From: JAPOUP01 sp965203605
GTDB lineage: Bacteria; Pseudomonadota; Alphaproteobacteria; Rhodobacterales; Rhodobacteraceae
Direction of reading: 5' to 3'
NCBI GenBank assembly: GCA_965203605.1
Contig: OZ241902.1
Span: 3,658,001 to 3,722,000 of the forward strand
Length of the DNA: 64,000 nucleotides
Made by a program: the position numbers and the translations under genes. Under the pieces are notes generated by a model that did no database searches, was not told where the DNA came from, and was given only the letters and a program-made list of their open reading frames with translations. Shown here one piece after another: positions 35,207-43,788 of the stretch. Position 1 is the first letter of the stretch; each line of letters opens with the position of its first letter.

Positions 35207-35239
35207 GGGCACTGAGGCCTTCCTGGGGTCACAGTGCCC
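35207..35239 (+). promoter_or_regulatory. Intercistronic stem-loop after the CUT1 binding-protein gene
   Basis: GGGCACTG (35207-35214) and CAGTGCCC (35232-35239) form a perfect 8-bp stem with a 17-nt loop that contains the additional short pairing AGG/CCT. It starts 9 bp past the stop codon and 52 bp before the permease gene. It probably tunes the ratio of binding protein to permease. Confidence 0.6.
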
Positions 35240-35290
35240 ACTAGGCAAGCAAGACAGGCGATGATTGCTTGAGACAATGAACAGGGTGCG

Positions 35291-36187
35291 ATGCAGAGCA
35301 GCAATCACGCAGACAGACAAGATCGGTGGCTGCCCGCTGTTTTGCTTTGGCCCGTCCTTTTTCTGATCTGCCTTTTGGTCCTTGGCCCCCTTATTTGGGG
35401 AATCCGCGTTAGTTTCACTGACAGTCGCATGATTGCCTTGGGGTACAAAGTACCCTTCACACTGAAAAACTATTCCACAGTACTTTCTGACCCAGATACT
35501 TGGGCGGCGGTATGGGTGACGCTCAAATTCTCATTGGGGACCGTGATCGGAAGCGTTTTTCTGGGGCTTGCATCTGCGCTTGTCTTGAACTTGACGTTTC
35601 CCGGCCGTGCAATCGTACGTACCTTGATCATTCTGCCGTGGGCGGTGCCACACGTCGTTTCCGCCTTGATCTGGCAGTGGCTCTACAATCCCGATTTCGG
35701 CGTGATCAACTACGTGCTCACCCTGCTTCCCTTCGTGGACTCCGGGCCCAACTGGCTGAGCGATCCGGACTATGCGTTAAGCGCGGTCGTTATCGTGAAC
35801 ATCTGGAAGACTTACCCCTTTGCGGCGCTCGTGCTTCTCGCCGGACTGCAAACCATTCCCGACGAAATCTACGAATCCTCGAACATCGACGGTGCGGGAC
35901 CAATTCGAAGGTTCTTCGACATAACCCTACCGGGGCTAAAGCACGTCATGGCCATCGTGGTCTTGCTTTTGTTGATCTGGAGCTTCGGAAACTTCGTCTT
36001 CATTTTCCTGATGACCCAAGGCGGGCCTGCGGGGGCCACCAATGCGCTGGTGGTGCACATCTATTTTGAGGCGTTCCAATACTTCCGGGCGGGCGCGGCC
36101 TTCACCATGGGTGCGCTGTTGTTGATCATGTCCATCATGCTGGCGGCATTCTATGCGCTGGTCACCAGGCGGCCGCAGGATGGTTGA
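35291..36187 (+). CDS. CUT1 sugar ABC transporter permease (MalF/UgpA type)
   Basis: A 298-residue inner-membrane protein with six hydrophobic segments. The first follows a short cytoplasmic tail (about residues 15-38), and the EAA-type coupling loop appears as ESSNIDGAGPIRRFFDITLPGLK near 195-217, which contacts the ATPase. The ATG follows GGGTGCG, a weak ribosome site. The 3' end overlaps the second permease gene by 8 bp, so the two permease subunits are coupled. Confidence 0.92.
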   Translation: MQSSNHADRQDRWLPAVLLWPVLFLICLLVLGPLIWGIRVSFTDSRMIALGYKVPFTLKNYSTVLSDPDTWAAVWVTLKFSLGTVIGSVFLGLASALVLNLTFPGRAIVRTLIILPWAVPHVVSALIWQWLYNPDFGVINYVLTLLPFVDSGPNWLSDPDYALSAVVIVNIWKTYPFAALVLLAGLQTIPDEIYESSNIDGAGPIRRFFDITLPGLKHVMAIVVLLLLIWSFGNFVFIFLMTQGGPAGATNALVVHIYFEAFQYFRAGAAFTMGALLLIMSIMLAAFYALVTRRPQDG

Positions 36188-37058
36188 CGTGTCAAACCCA
36201 CAGTCCACCGACCCTGCCTTGCCACGTCTCGTCCGATACGCAAGTCATCTGGCGCTGGCCGCGGTCATCCTGTTCATGTGCACAGCCGCGATATTCCCGT
36301 TCTATTGGATGATCGTTACGTCGATCCGGCCCAGTGCCTTATTGTTCGAGTATCCGCCACAGCTATTGCCGAGTCCGGAGTCGGTCTTTTCGCCCTATAG
36401 GGATATCTTTCGCGACTCCAATCTAGCGCGATGGTTGTGGAATTCGACACTTGTGTCCTTCATGACAGCGCTGCTGGCATCATTGTTCGGTGCCATGGCT
36501 GCCTACAGCCTTGCGCGGTTCCGTCTGCGGATAGGACGCGCCTCGGAAATGGTGTTTCTTCTGACGCAAATGTTGCCGGGCATTCTCTTGGCCCTGCCGA
36601 TGTTTCCGATATTTGCAAGACTGGGGCTGCTCGATAGCCTTTCAGGACTGTCGCTGGTCTATCTTGCGTTTCTGATTCCTGTCGCGACGGCCTTGTTGAA
36701 ACCCTTCTTCGAAGCCATCCCCGTCGAACTGGAGGAAGCTTCGTTGATCGATGGCTCATCGCGCATTCAGACGATGTTCCGAATCACACTTCCCTTGTCG
36801 CTGCCAGGTCTCACGTCGACGTTCCTGTTCTGCTTCATCATCGCATGGGACGAGTACCTTTACGCCCGGATTTTCCTAAGGGATCCGGATCAATGGACAA
36901 TTTCCGTGGGTCTTGCTTCTTTCTCGGGAGAATTCGTCACGCCATGGGATCAGGTCATGGCGGCCGCAACAATCACGACACTACCGGCCGTGGTGATCTT
37001 CCTTATGCTTCAAAGGTATTTGGTGCGAGGTTTGACGGCAGGTGGAGTCAAAGGATGA
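36180..37058 (+). CDS. CUT1 sugar ABC transporter permease (MalG/UgpE type)
   Basis: A 292-residue partner permease with six predicted membrane segments. Its EAA loop is EEASLIDGSSRIQTMFRITLP near 185-205. The ATG at 36180 overlaps the end of the preceding permease gene; an in-frame ATG at 36153 is possible but lies deeper inside it. The 3' end runs to within 10 bp of the ATPase start. Together with its partner it forms the heterodimeric channel of this importer. Confidence 0.92.
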   Translation: MVDVSNPQSTDPALPRLVRYASHLALAAVILFMCTAAIFPFYWMIVTSIRPSALLFEYPPQLLPSPESVFSPYRDIFRDSNLARWLWNSTLVSFMTALLASLFGAMAAYSLARFRLRIGRASEMVFLLTQMLPGILLALPMFPIFARLGLLDSLSGLSLVYLAFLIPVATALLKPFFEAIPVELEEASLIDGSSRIQTMFRITLPLSLPGLTSTFLFCFIIAWDEYLYARIFLRDPDQWTISVGLASFSGEFVTPWDQVMAAATITTLPAVVIFLMLQRYLVRGLTAGGVKG

Positions 37059-37068
37059 AAACGACGCA

Positions 37069-38196
37069 ATGACAACAGCAAGTTTGAAGAACGTCAGCAA
37101 GGTCTTCCCTGAACATGTCGCCGTAGACGACATCAGCCTTGAAGTTGCAGACGGCGGATTCGTGGTCCTTGTTGGACCTTCGGGCTGCGGCAAGTCCACG
37201 ACGCTGCGAATGGTGGCTGGGCTGGAACAGGCGACCAGCGGCGACATACTGATTGGAGACAAACGCGTGAACGACGTGTCTCCCCGCAACCGGGACGTGG
37301 CGATGGTGTTTCAGAACTATGCGCTCTATCCGCATTTGTCGGTCTATGAGAATCTTGCCTATGCGCTTCGCCGCCGCCGTGTGCCCCGCGCCGAGATTGA
37401 CGCGCGCGTCATCCAGGCAGCCCGGTCCATCGATCTTGAGGGGTTGTTAAAGAGACGACCTGCACAACTCTCCGGTGGCCAGCGCCAGCGTGTTGCCCTA
37501 GGGCGAGCCATCGTGCGTCAACCAAAGCTCTTCCTGATGGATGAGCCGCTCAGCAATCTGGACGCAAAGCTCCGCGTTCAGACCCGCTCCGAGATCACCC
37601 GGCTGCAAAAGGAGCTTGGAGTCACAACGCTTTACGTGACCCACGATCAAGCCGAAGCCATGACCATGGGCACCAAGATCGTCGTCATGAACAACGGGAA
37701 AATCCAACAGGTAGCATCCCCCCGGGACCTCTATGACCGCCCGGCCAATATATTTGTTGCCGAGTTCATGGGAACTCCCCCGATGAATTTGATAACCTGC
37801 CACTTGGACAACACGTCTAAGGACCTGGTTCTTGTGCGGGATGGTGTGAACATTGCCTGTGGGAGCGAGTTGTCAAATGTCTTGCCAAGGGCCACGAATG
37901 GCGCGTCGGTCATTGTCGGGTTCAGGCCTGAGGACGTGACGCTGGTGCAGGACGGCAGTTCAGCGGATATTTACGGGCAGGTCCAGACTATCGAAGAATT
38001 GGGGCACGAGACCTTGGTGATGGTCAACAACGCCGGAACCAGGTTCACGATCAGACTTTCGCCCAACGATGCCGCCTTGTTCCAACTTGGAGACAAATTG
38101 TCCCTTTCCCTCATCAAGCCCAAACTTAGATTTTTCGACGCACATTCCGGTGCCTCAATCTCTTTGCACACCGCTCATCTCAATGTCGGTCGTTGA
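37069..38196 (+). CDS. CUT1 sugar ABC transporter ATP-binding protein (MalK/UgpC type)
   Basis: A 375-residue ATPase with a C-terminal regulatory domain. Walker A GPSGCGKST (about 38-46), signature LSGGQRQRVALGRA (about 134-147), Walker B LFLMDEPLSNLD and the switch His in YVTHDQAEAM are intact. The C-terminal third carries TOBE-type strands (VIVGFRPEDVTL). I chose ATG 37069 with AAAGGATG upstream; a GTG at 37042 would overlap the permease. It is the last gene of the operon: the next 1 kb is non-coding. Confidence 0.93.
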   Translation: MTTASLKNVSKVFPEHVAVDDISLEVADGGFVVLVGPSGCGKSTTLRMVAGLEQATSGDILIGDKRVNDVSPRNRDVAMVFQNYALYPHLSVYENLAYALRRRRVPRAEIDARVIQAARSIDLEGLLKRRPAQLSGGQRQRVALGRAIVRQPKLFLMDEPLSNLDAKLRVQTRSEITRLQKELGVTTLYVTHDQAEAMTMGTKIVVMNNGKIQQVASPRDLYDRPANIFVAEFMGTPPMNLITCHLDNTSKDLVLVRDGVNIACGSELSNVLPRATNGASVIVGFRPEDVTLVQDGSSADIYGQVQTIEELGHETLVMVNNAGTRFTIRLSPNDAALFQLGDKLSLSLIKPKLRFFDAHSGASISLHTAHLNVGR

Positions 38197-38660
38197 GGCA
38201 AATCCAGCGAACGTCAGCGCTGTCCACATCCTTTCAATTCGTAGGCGGTGCAGTGAATGTCGGTTCAACTAAAGAATACCGCCGCTCCAACCTCTCCAAC
38301 CTTGCGAGTTGCGCCAGCATTTGAGCGCCGATACCGAACGAGATGGTCAAGGCGGTTGGAGGCGGTGCCCCAGCAGAACTTGGGTGGGAAGCGCTTCAAC
38401 ACCGAGGAATTGCCGCGTATTCAGCCCCGGTCGCGCCTCCGATGGTGTAGCGGTTATAGACATGCTGGCTGGCTGGCCGACCCCCTTGCGAAGGCATGGC
38501 TTTCTCCAGATCCTGCTGTAAGCGCAGGCATCATGATGTTTCCGGAGACTGCCCGGACGATGAATGGTGTTGCGATGATGAGTCCTTTGGCCACGAGCAC
38601 CATCATGGAAAATGGGACCAGCGCTCCAATGTTCGAAGCACCTTCAGGTTCGCTAGTTCT

Positions 38661-38785
38661 CTTGAGTAAAACATCCCTAACCCATTGATTTCAAGCCATT
38701 CCCAAAGTTCGGGAATCGGGCTTTACTCTCAACGACAGCGCCGCCGCCGCGCGGGGGTTTGGGCTCTTGGGTAGAACATCCCTAA
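38661..38785. repeat. Imperfect direct repeat, 20-bp core, 105-bp period
   Basis: Copies at 38661-38680 and 38766-38785 agree in 18 of 20 bases. Between and after them a second similar block (TTTACTC...CGACAGCGCC near 38722 and TTTCACTCC...CGACAGAGCG near 38918) follows. The units look like remnants of a longer repeated element, not a regular array. Confidence 0.5.
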
Positions 38786-38959
38786 GTCACTGCTTCAAAA
38801 CTATTACTGGACCCCTGACCAGCGCCTGTCCGCGTGATCTGAACGCCTTGGTGTCGCGGGCCCCTACTGCCCTCACCTTCCTTGGGTTTACACTTCCGGT
38901 CCCGAGCGCGGGTCCGGATTTCACTCCGGCGACAGAGCGGCCGCGGCGCGGGTGTGGGC

Positions 38960-39012
38960 TCCGAAGCGCAACACAGGTCATTCTCGCAGTGGGAACGCAG
39001 CCCGACCGGGGA
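38960..39012. repeat. Dispersed intergenic repeat, copy A
   Basis: This 53-bp block, starting TCCGAAGCGCA and ending with CGCAGCCCGACCGGGGA, agrees with 49495-49547 in about 41 of 53 bases. Both copies are in non-coding DNA, which suggests a genome-wide repeat family. Confidence 0.5.
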
Positions 39013-39249
39013 GTTTTGCGGAAAGCTCCATCACAAACATCCTGCGAGGTATGGAAGGGCAGAGTCGTTCAATCCGTCAGCTGGACGTTCGCCAAGTGCA
39101 GGCATGGCTTCCCTCTTGGAATCCGCGAGGCCAGAACACGTTACCCGAGCATCGGAGCGCCAGTGGAAGGAATCCCGAACACGGACACCCGGAACAAAAT
39201 CCTTACGACTTGAAACATTATTGCGTATCTCATCGCTCAATAGTAATGA

Positions 39250-39774
39250 ATGGAAATCACGATGGATTTCAGCATGTCTGGCAGCAAACTCGATGCCATT
39301 GACCGACGCATCCTTTCGGAGCTTCAGGCCAACGGCCGAATGACCAACGTCGAGCTAGCAGGGCGCGTCGGCATATCCGCCCCGCCCTGCCTGCGGCGAG
39401 TTCGGGCCCTGCAGGAAAATGGATATATCCGTGCCTACCATGCCGACATCGACCCGCGTCCTCTCGGTTTCGAAGTGCAGGTCTTCGCGATGGTGGGACT
39501 CACAAGCCAGGCCGAGGCTGTCCTCAGCGCCTTCGAGCGGCTCTGCGGAACATGGCCATTGGTGAGGGAGTGCCACATGCTGAATGGCGAAATCGATTTC
39601 CTGCTAAAGTGCGTGGCTCCCGACCTTTCGACGTTCCAGGAATTCCTGACAGAGGAACTTGCGGCGGCCGACAATGTCGCCAGTGTCAGGACAAGCCTTG
39701 TGATCCGGGCTTCAAAGGACGAGCCCGCTGTGCCGTTCGATGTGCTCGAAGCCCGATTGGAACCAGAGCCGTGA
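39250..39774 (+). CDS. Lrp/AsnC family transcriptional regulator
   Basis: A 174-residue regulator. The N-terminal helix-turn-helix spans LDAIDRRILSELQANGRMTN and LAGRVGISAPPCLRRVRALQ (about residues 14-57), and the C-terminal ligand-binding (RAM) domain starts near YHADIDPRPLGFEVQVF and ends in DNVASVRTSLVIRA. Start codons at 39250, 39262 and 39274 are possible; 39262 and 39274 would also leave the domain intact. It stands alone after a long non-coding stretch and is convergent with pgeF, so its target is not obvious. An amino-acid-responsive global or local regulator is expected. Confidence 0.92.
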   Translation: MEITMDFSMSGSKLDAIDRRILSELQANGRMTNVELAGRVGISAPPCLRRVRALQENGYIRAYHADIDPRPLGFEVQVFAMVGLTSQAEAVLSAFERLCGTWPLVRECHMLNGEIDFLLKCVAPDLSTFQEFLTEELAAADNVASVRTSLVIRASKDEPAVPFDVLEARLEPEP

Positions 39775-39809
39775 TCCTGGAGCTGTGACCCGGCGGACCA
39801 GGGACTGCG

Positions 39810-40568
39810 CTATAGTCGAACCGATGAGATCAAACGACCATAGTCAGCTTCCTGGCGATGGACGCTGCGGCGATACGAATAGAAACGCGTGGAATCGGAA
39901 TAGGTGCAATGGCCGGTCCATTCGGCATGGGCGACTCCGGCCGCCCGTAGACGGTTCAAGCTATATCCGGGCAGGTCGAACTGGTAGCGGTCCCCATAGC
40001 CATTTGCGAAGAATCGAACACTATCGGGATCCGAATACTGAAACTCATCGAGGAACTCCGGACCAACCTCGTAGGCGAGCTGGCTGATTGTGGGGCCGAT
40101 TACCGCAACAATCCGCTCCCTCGTCGCGCCGACCGACTCCATGGCACTGGCCGTCGCCTCCAGAACCCCATGAAGCGCACCCTTCCATCCAGCGTGGGCC
40201 GCACCGATCACGCCTGCCGCCGTATCCGCGAACAGAACCGGCTGACAGTCGGCTGTCAATACACTAAGCGCGATTCCGGATTGGCAGGTCACCATTCCAT
40301 CCGCTTTCGGGCGTGGACAATGCAGGGCGGCCGTCACCTGGATGACATCGGTGGAATGAACCTGATGAACGGTCGCTAGCCCGTCCGGGGACACCTCCAT
40401 TGCATCCGCAACCCTGGCGCGGTTGACCGCCACCGCTTCCGCCTGGTCAAACGACCCTGTACCGCAATTCAATCCTTCATATAGGCCAGACGAGACCCCG
40501 CCACGCCGGGTGAAGAATCCGTGGCGCAGCCCGTGCAGCGCATCGGAGTTGATGATCTCGAGTGTCAT
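39810..40568 (-). CDS. pgeF: Peptidoglycan editing factor / laccase-domain protein
   Basis: A 252-residue YfiH/PgeF protein. Metal ligands fit the family: His in ATVHQVHST (about 66), Cys in LTADCQPVLFAD (about 108) and His in AAHAGWKGALHG (about 125). PgeF removes muropeptides with wrong L-Ser from cell-wall precursors and shows purine nucleoside/oxidase activities in vitro. Its start overlaps the midA stop codon by 4 bp, making an lgt-midA-pgeF operon on the minus strand, a common order in Rhodobacterales. A 140-bp piece of this gene recurs at 21329-21470. Confidence 0.92.
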   Translation of the reverse strand: MTLEIINSDALHGLRHGFFTRRGGVSSGLYEGLNCGTGSFDQAEAVAVNRARVADAMEVSPDGLATVHQVHSTDVIQVTAALHCPRPKADGMVTCQSGIALSVLTADCQPVLFADTAAGVIGAAHAGWKGALHGVLEATASAMESVGATRERIVAVIGPTISQLAYEVGPEFLDEFQYSDPDSVRFFANGYGDRYQFDLPGYSLNRLRAAGVAHAEWTGHCTYSDSTRFYSYRRSVHRQEADYGRLISSVRL

Positions 40569-41629
40569 GGCTCCAGCCCCGGAAGCTGCGGCGCACCATT
40601 GGGCGTAAATCCCAGTACCTTGAAGAGGCTCCCCATTTCCCCAGGATGGGTCAAGCGGCGATGCGCCGCGATGTGCTCGTCAAGTTCGCAGCCCCCAAGC
40701 GACCGGGCCAGTCCTTTCGCTCTGGTCGTGATGCCCAACCGTTCAAGAAAGACGCCCTGTGGCGTGAGTGAACTGGGGATTGTGCCAACAGCCGCGTGTG
40801 CCAGTGCCTCAAAATCCACATGTGCCGTCAGGTCAGCCAGTCCCGGTTCAGCCAATGGGTTAACGAATCGATGATCCTTGACAGCCTGAAGCGTATCTCC
40901 GAATGAGCGCCACTTGCCGTAATCGATCACCAGCGCGGCTCCTCCAAACTCAGCCAGACGGGACGTGATCGTCCCGATGACCGCCCTGGCTGGAAAGCGC
41001 AGTTCCACGAGGTCCCCGAGCCGCACGTCGGTCAGGCGCTGCTCCAGTTCCTTCACCGGCATTGGCTCGCCAAGGCCGAAGGCAAGGTCGCCGTCGCCCA
41101 GTCCCACCAGTCGTTCCCTCCAACCACTCTCCGCACGAATGAATTGGCGGATGGGAAGGGCGTCGAAGAACTCGCTCGCAAGCAGAAAGAGCGGTTCGTC
41201 CGGAAGGTCGGAGACGGCGTTAAGCCAAGTGATCCGTTCCGACGTCAGTTTCCTGCGCTGATGGTGACGCAAGGCAGCGGAGGCTTCTATCAGATGGATC
41301 CGGGCCGCGTCCAGAAAGCCGGAAACACTGCGGGTGGCACGTAGTATGTCGATCATGCAGGTTCCTCGGCCGGGACCAAGCTCTGCAAGAACGAAGGGAC
41401 TCGGTCGGCCCTGATCGATCCAGGCCTGCGCCAGCGCCAGACCGATGATCTCACCGTACATCTGGCTGATTTCGGGGGCTGTTGTGAAATCCCCCGCAAC
41501 GCCAAATGGGTTTCGCCCTACATAGTAACCGTGTTCCGGGTGCAGGAGGCATTCCGCCATGTAATCGGCGACGCTGATCGGTCCGGAGTCGTGAATTCGA
41601 CGGACAAGCAGTCGCGCCAGCGGAGTCAT
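40565..41629 (-). CDS. SAM-dependent methyltransferase, MidA/NDUFAF7 family
   Basis: A 354-residue class I methyltransferase. ISVADYMAECLLHPEHGYY near the N-terminus, GDFTTAPEISQMYGE (about 46-60) and the SAM-binding LAELGPGRGTCMIDILRA (about 77-94) are diagnostic of the MidA family, which in mitochondria methylates a complex I subunit. The ATG at 41629 overlaps the lgt stop codon (ATGA); a longer frame up to 41695 is read inside lgt. A role in respiratory complex I assembly is inferred from the eukaryotic homologue. Confidence 0.92.
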   Translation of the reverse strand: MTPLARLLVRRIHDSGPISVADYMAECLLHPEHGYYVGRNPFGVAGDFTTAPEISQMYGEIIGLALAQAWIDQGRPSPFVLAELGPGRGTCMIDILRATRSVSGFLDAARIHLIEASAALRHHQRRKLTSERITWLNAVSDLPDEPLFLLASEFFDALPIRQFIRAESGWRERLVGLGDGDLAFGLGEPMPVKELEQRLTDVRLGDLVELRFPARAVIGTITSRLAEFGGAALVIDYGKWRSFGDTLQAVKDHRFVNPLAEPGLADLTAHVDFEALAHAAVGTIPSSLTPQGVFLERLGITTRAKGLARSLGGCELDEHIAAHRRLTHPGEMGSLFKVLGFTPNGAPQLPGLEP

Positions 41630-42528
41630 CCAGATTGCCGTCGGGTCCAGATCACCAGGGCGACACCTAAGGCAAGCATGGGGAGCGACAGGCATTGACC
41701 CATTGTAAGCCCAATATCTCCCAACCTGATGGCATGGCCGAACGGATTGTCCGGCGAAACGAACTGTGCGTCCGCCTGCCGGACGAACTCAACGGCAAAT
41801 CGCACCGTGCCGTACCCGGCGAAAAACATGCCGGTGATGGCCCAGGGTGACTTCAACCAACCTTGGCGAAAGGCGAGATGCAACAGCAGCAGTCCGAGAA
41901 GAAGCCCTTCAAGAACCGCTTCATAGAGCTGTGAAGGATGGCGGGCGCAAAGACCGATTACGTCGGGGCAGTCCTGAGCCGCCCCGCCGGGAAATACCAC
42001 CCCCCAGGGAAGTTCGGTGGGACGTCCCCAAAGCTCCGCATTCACGAAGTTCGCGAGCCTTCCCAGAAACAACCCCGGTGGCGCACTGAATGCCATGATG
42101 TCCGCGACTCCGCCCAGGTTGGCGCCGGTCCGCCGGCAGAATACGAGAACAACGGCAATGACTCCGAGGAGTCCGCCGTGGAACGACATGCCGCCTTGCC
42201 ATATCTTCAGGATATCGAACGGATTCGCGATATAGTGGGTCGGCTGGTAGAACATGACAAAACCCAATCGCCCACCAGCCAGGATTCCGATGATGATCCA
42301 GGTAAGAAGATCGTCAAGCTGCTCGCGTCGCATCGGTGGCTGTTCACGCCACAGGCCGGGAAGAGCCAGCGCCCGGGCCGCGGTTCGCCACCCGATCAAT
42401 ATGCCGACGATATAGGCAAGCGCATACCAGCGGAGCGCGAACGCGACACCGCCAATCTCGAAGGTGAATATCTCGGGTGAGATGTTGGGGAAGGGAATGG
42501 CTGCTAACATGATGGCACCCATGGTCAT
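41626..42528 (-). CDS. lgt: Prolipoprotein diacylglyceryl transferase
   Basis: A 300-residue inner-membrane enzyme with about seven membrane segments that moves diacylglycerol from phosphatidylglycerol to the Cys of prolipoproteins. FHGGLLGVI contains the essential His, and GRLANFVNAELWGRPT is the Lgt signature with the conserved Arg, Asn and Glu. Starts at 42528, 42522 and 42510 are all in frame and none has a strong ribosome site, so the exact N-terminus is open. It is divergent from ubiK and leads the lgt-midA-pgeF operon. Confidence 0.96.
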   Translation of the reverse strand: MTMGAIMLAAIPFPNISPEIFTFEIGGVAFALRWYALAYIVGILIGWRTAARALALPGLWREQPPMRREQLDDLLTWIIIGILAGGRLGFVMFYQPTHYIANPFDILKIWQGGMSFHGGLLGVIAVVLVFCRRTGANLGGVADIMAFSAPPGLFLGRLANFVNAELWGRPTELPWGVVFPGGAAQDCPDVIGLCARHPSQLYEAVLEGLLLGLLLLHLAFRQGWLKSPWAITGMFFAGYGTVRFAVEFVRQADAQFVSPDNPFGHAIRLGDIGLTMGQCLSLPMLALGVALVIWTRRQSG

Positions 42529-42603
42529 AGCACGACATTTGAGTCAACCTTGCGTGTGAGATTTGATATGGCATACTGGAATGTGGCAGCAATGAGGTTT
42601 GGG

Positions 42604-42858
42604 ATGCAGACGCGCAGCAGGATGTTTGACGACATCGGCCAGTTGATGACCAACGCAGTTGGCGTGGCACAGGGAGCCAAAGAGGAGGCCGAGACCGTGA
42701 TGAGGGGATTGGTCGACCGTTGGCTGGCCGATCGCGATTTTGTCACCCGCGAGGAGTTCGAAGCGGTTCAGTCCATGGCTCGAAAGGCGCGCGAGGAAAA
42801 CAAGGTACTTCTGGCGCGGATCGAATCCCTGGAAGCATCGGTGGGTCACAAATCCTAG
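42604..42858 (+). CDS. ubiK: Ubiquinone biosynthesis accessory factor UbiK family
   Basis: An 84-residue BMFP-domain protein. It starts MQTRSRMFDDIGQLM, continues with a helix ending in EAETVMRGLVDRW and has a C-terminal coiled coil (EEFEAVQSMARKAREENKVL) that mediates trimerisation. UbiK helps the cytosolic ubiquinone-synthesis complex. The ATG at 42604 is chosen because it gives the family N-terminus; the frame is open from 42550. It is divergent from lgt. Confidence 0.88.
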   Translation: MQTRSRMFDDIGQLMTNAVGVAQGAKEEAETVMRGLVDRWLADRDFVTREEFEAVQSMARKAREENKVLLARIESLEASVGHKS

Positions 42859-42946
42859 AGGTCATCAATCCGCGCTCGTGTACCGATACAGTTATCGGGT
42901 CGTGAGCCGTCCGATGGATATTGCCGAGTGAAGCGGAGATGACGGA

Positions 42947-43735
42947 GTGACAATCACGGTTGCCACCTGGAACATAAACTCAATTCGCCTGCGCGAACCA
43001 ATCGTGCTCAGGCTTCTGACGGAAGAATCTCCGCACATACTTTGCCTGCAGGAGTGCAAGTCACCGGTCGACCGCATTCCGGTCGATGGCTTTCGGAGAT
43101 TGGGTTACGAATATATGGTTGCCCGGGGGCAGAAGGGGTACAACGGGGTCGCGATACTTGCGAGAGTGCCGGTTGAGGACGCCGGAGAAATCGACTTCGC
43201 AGGTCTTGGCCATGCCCGTCACGTCGCGGTGCGGTTGGAGAATGGGGTGGTCCTGCACAACTTCTACATTCCGGCGGGTGGCGACATACCGGATCGGGTG
43301 GCGAATCCCAAATTTGGCCAGAAGCTCGACTATATCAGTGATATGCGTGACTGGTTGATCGACAGGACGCCGGAGCGGTCAATCATGGTGGGGGATTTCA
43401 ACATCGCGCCGCGTGAGGATGACGTCTGGAACCACAGGCAGTTACTGAAGGTGGTCAGCCATACGCCCATCGAGGTAGAGCATCTTTCCGAAATGCAGGA
43501 GGCTGGAGGTCTGGTGGATATCACGCGGAAGGACATACCTTCGGGCAACCTCTACAGCTGGTGGTCCTACCGTTCCCCGAACTGGGATGCCGCTGACAAG
43601 GGCCGTAGGCTCGACCATATCTGGGCGACACCCGACATATCCGACGCGTCGCATTCGAGCCGTATTCTCCGCCAGGTGCGAGGATGGGAAAGACCTAGCG
43701 ACCATGCGCCCGTATTTGCCACTTTTGACCTTTAA
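42947..43735 (+). CDS. xth: Exodeoxyribonuclease III (AP endonuclease)
   Basis: A 262-residue Xth/ExoIII enzyme that repairs abasic sites. The order WNINSIRLR (residue 8 on, with the metal-binding Asn), CLQECK (catalytic Glu), GYNGVAIL, VGDFNIAP (Asp-x-Asn), and the C-terminal RLDHIWATP and PSDHAPV (catalytic His) is complete. It starts at a GTG with GGAG nearby. It is 88 bp downstream of ubiK and 54 bp upstream of the thioredoxin-like gene. Confidence 0.95.
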   Translation: MTITVATWNINSIRLREPIVLRLLTEESPHILCLQECKSPVDRIPVDGFRRLGYEYMVARGQKGYNGVAILARVPVEDAGEIDFAGLGHARHVAVRLENGVVLHNFYIPAGGDIPDRVANPKFGQKLDYISDMRDWLIDRTPERSIMVGDFNIAPREDDVWNHRQLLKVVSHTPIEVEHLSEMQEAGGLVDITRKDIPSGNLYSWWSYRSPNWDAADKGRRLDHIWATPDISDASHSSRILRQVRGWERPSDHAPVFATFDL

Positions 43736-43788
43736 TCCGACACCGTGTGCACACATATATTAGCGCCAAAGAGAGCTTGGAGCCGACG

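Larger units (their letters stand above)
38197..39249. other. 1-kb gene-free region with degenerate repeats
   Basis: No intact gene is visible. A minus-strand frame at about 38420-38700 reads FSMMVLVAKGLIIATPFIVR and continues with membrane-like sequence, so it may be a decayed fragment of a membrane protein of unknown family. The part 38640-39015 consists of imperfect repeats (see separate entries): CTTGRGTARAACATCCCTAA occurs twice 105 bp apart, and a GC-rich block starting CGACAG recurs near 38739 and 38928. Confidence 0.45.

Noticed and set aside
38257..38688. A 143-codon plus-strand gene after the CUT1 operon
   Set aside because: No ribosome site, no motif, and the opposite strand looks more protein-like over part of it. 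I treat the region as non-coding debris.
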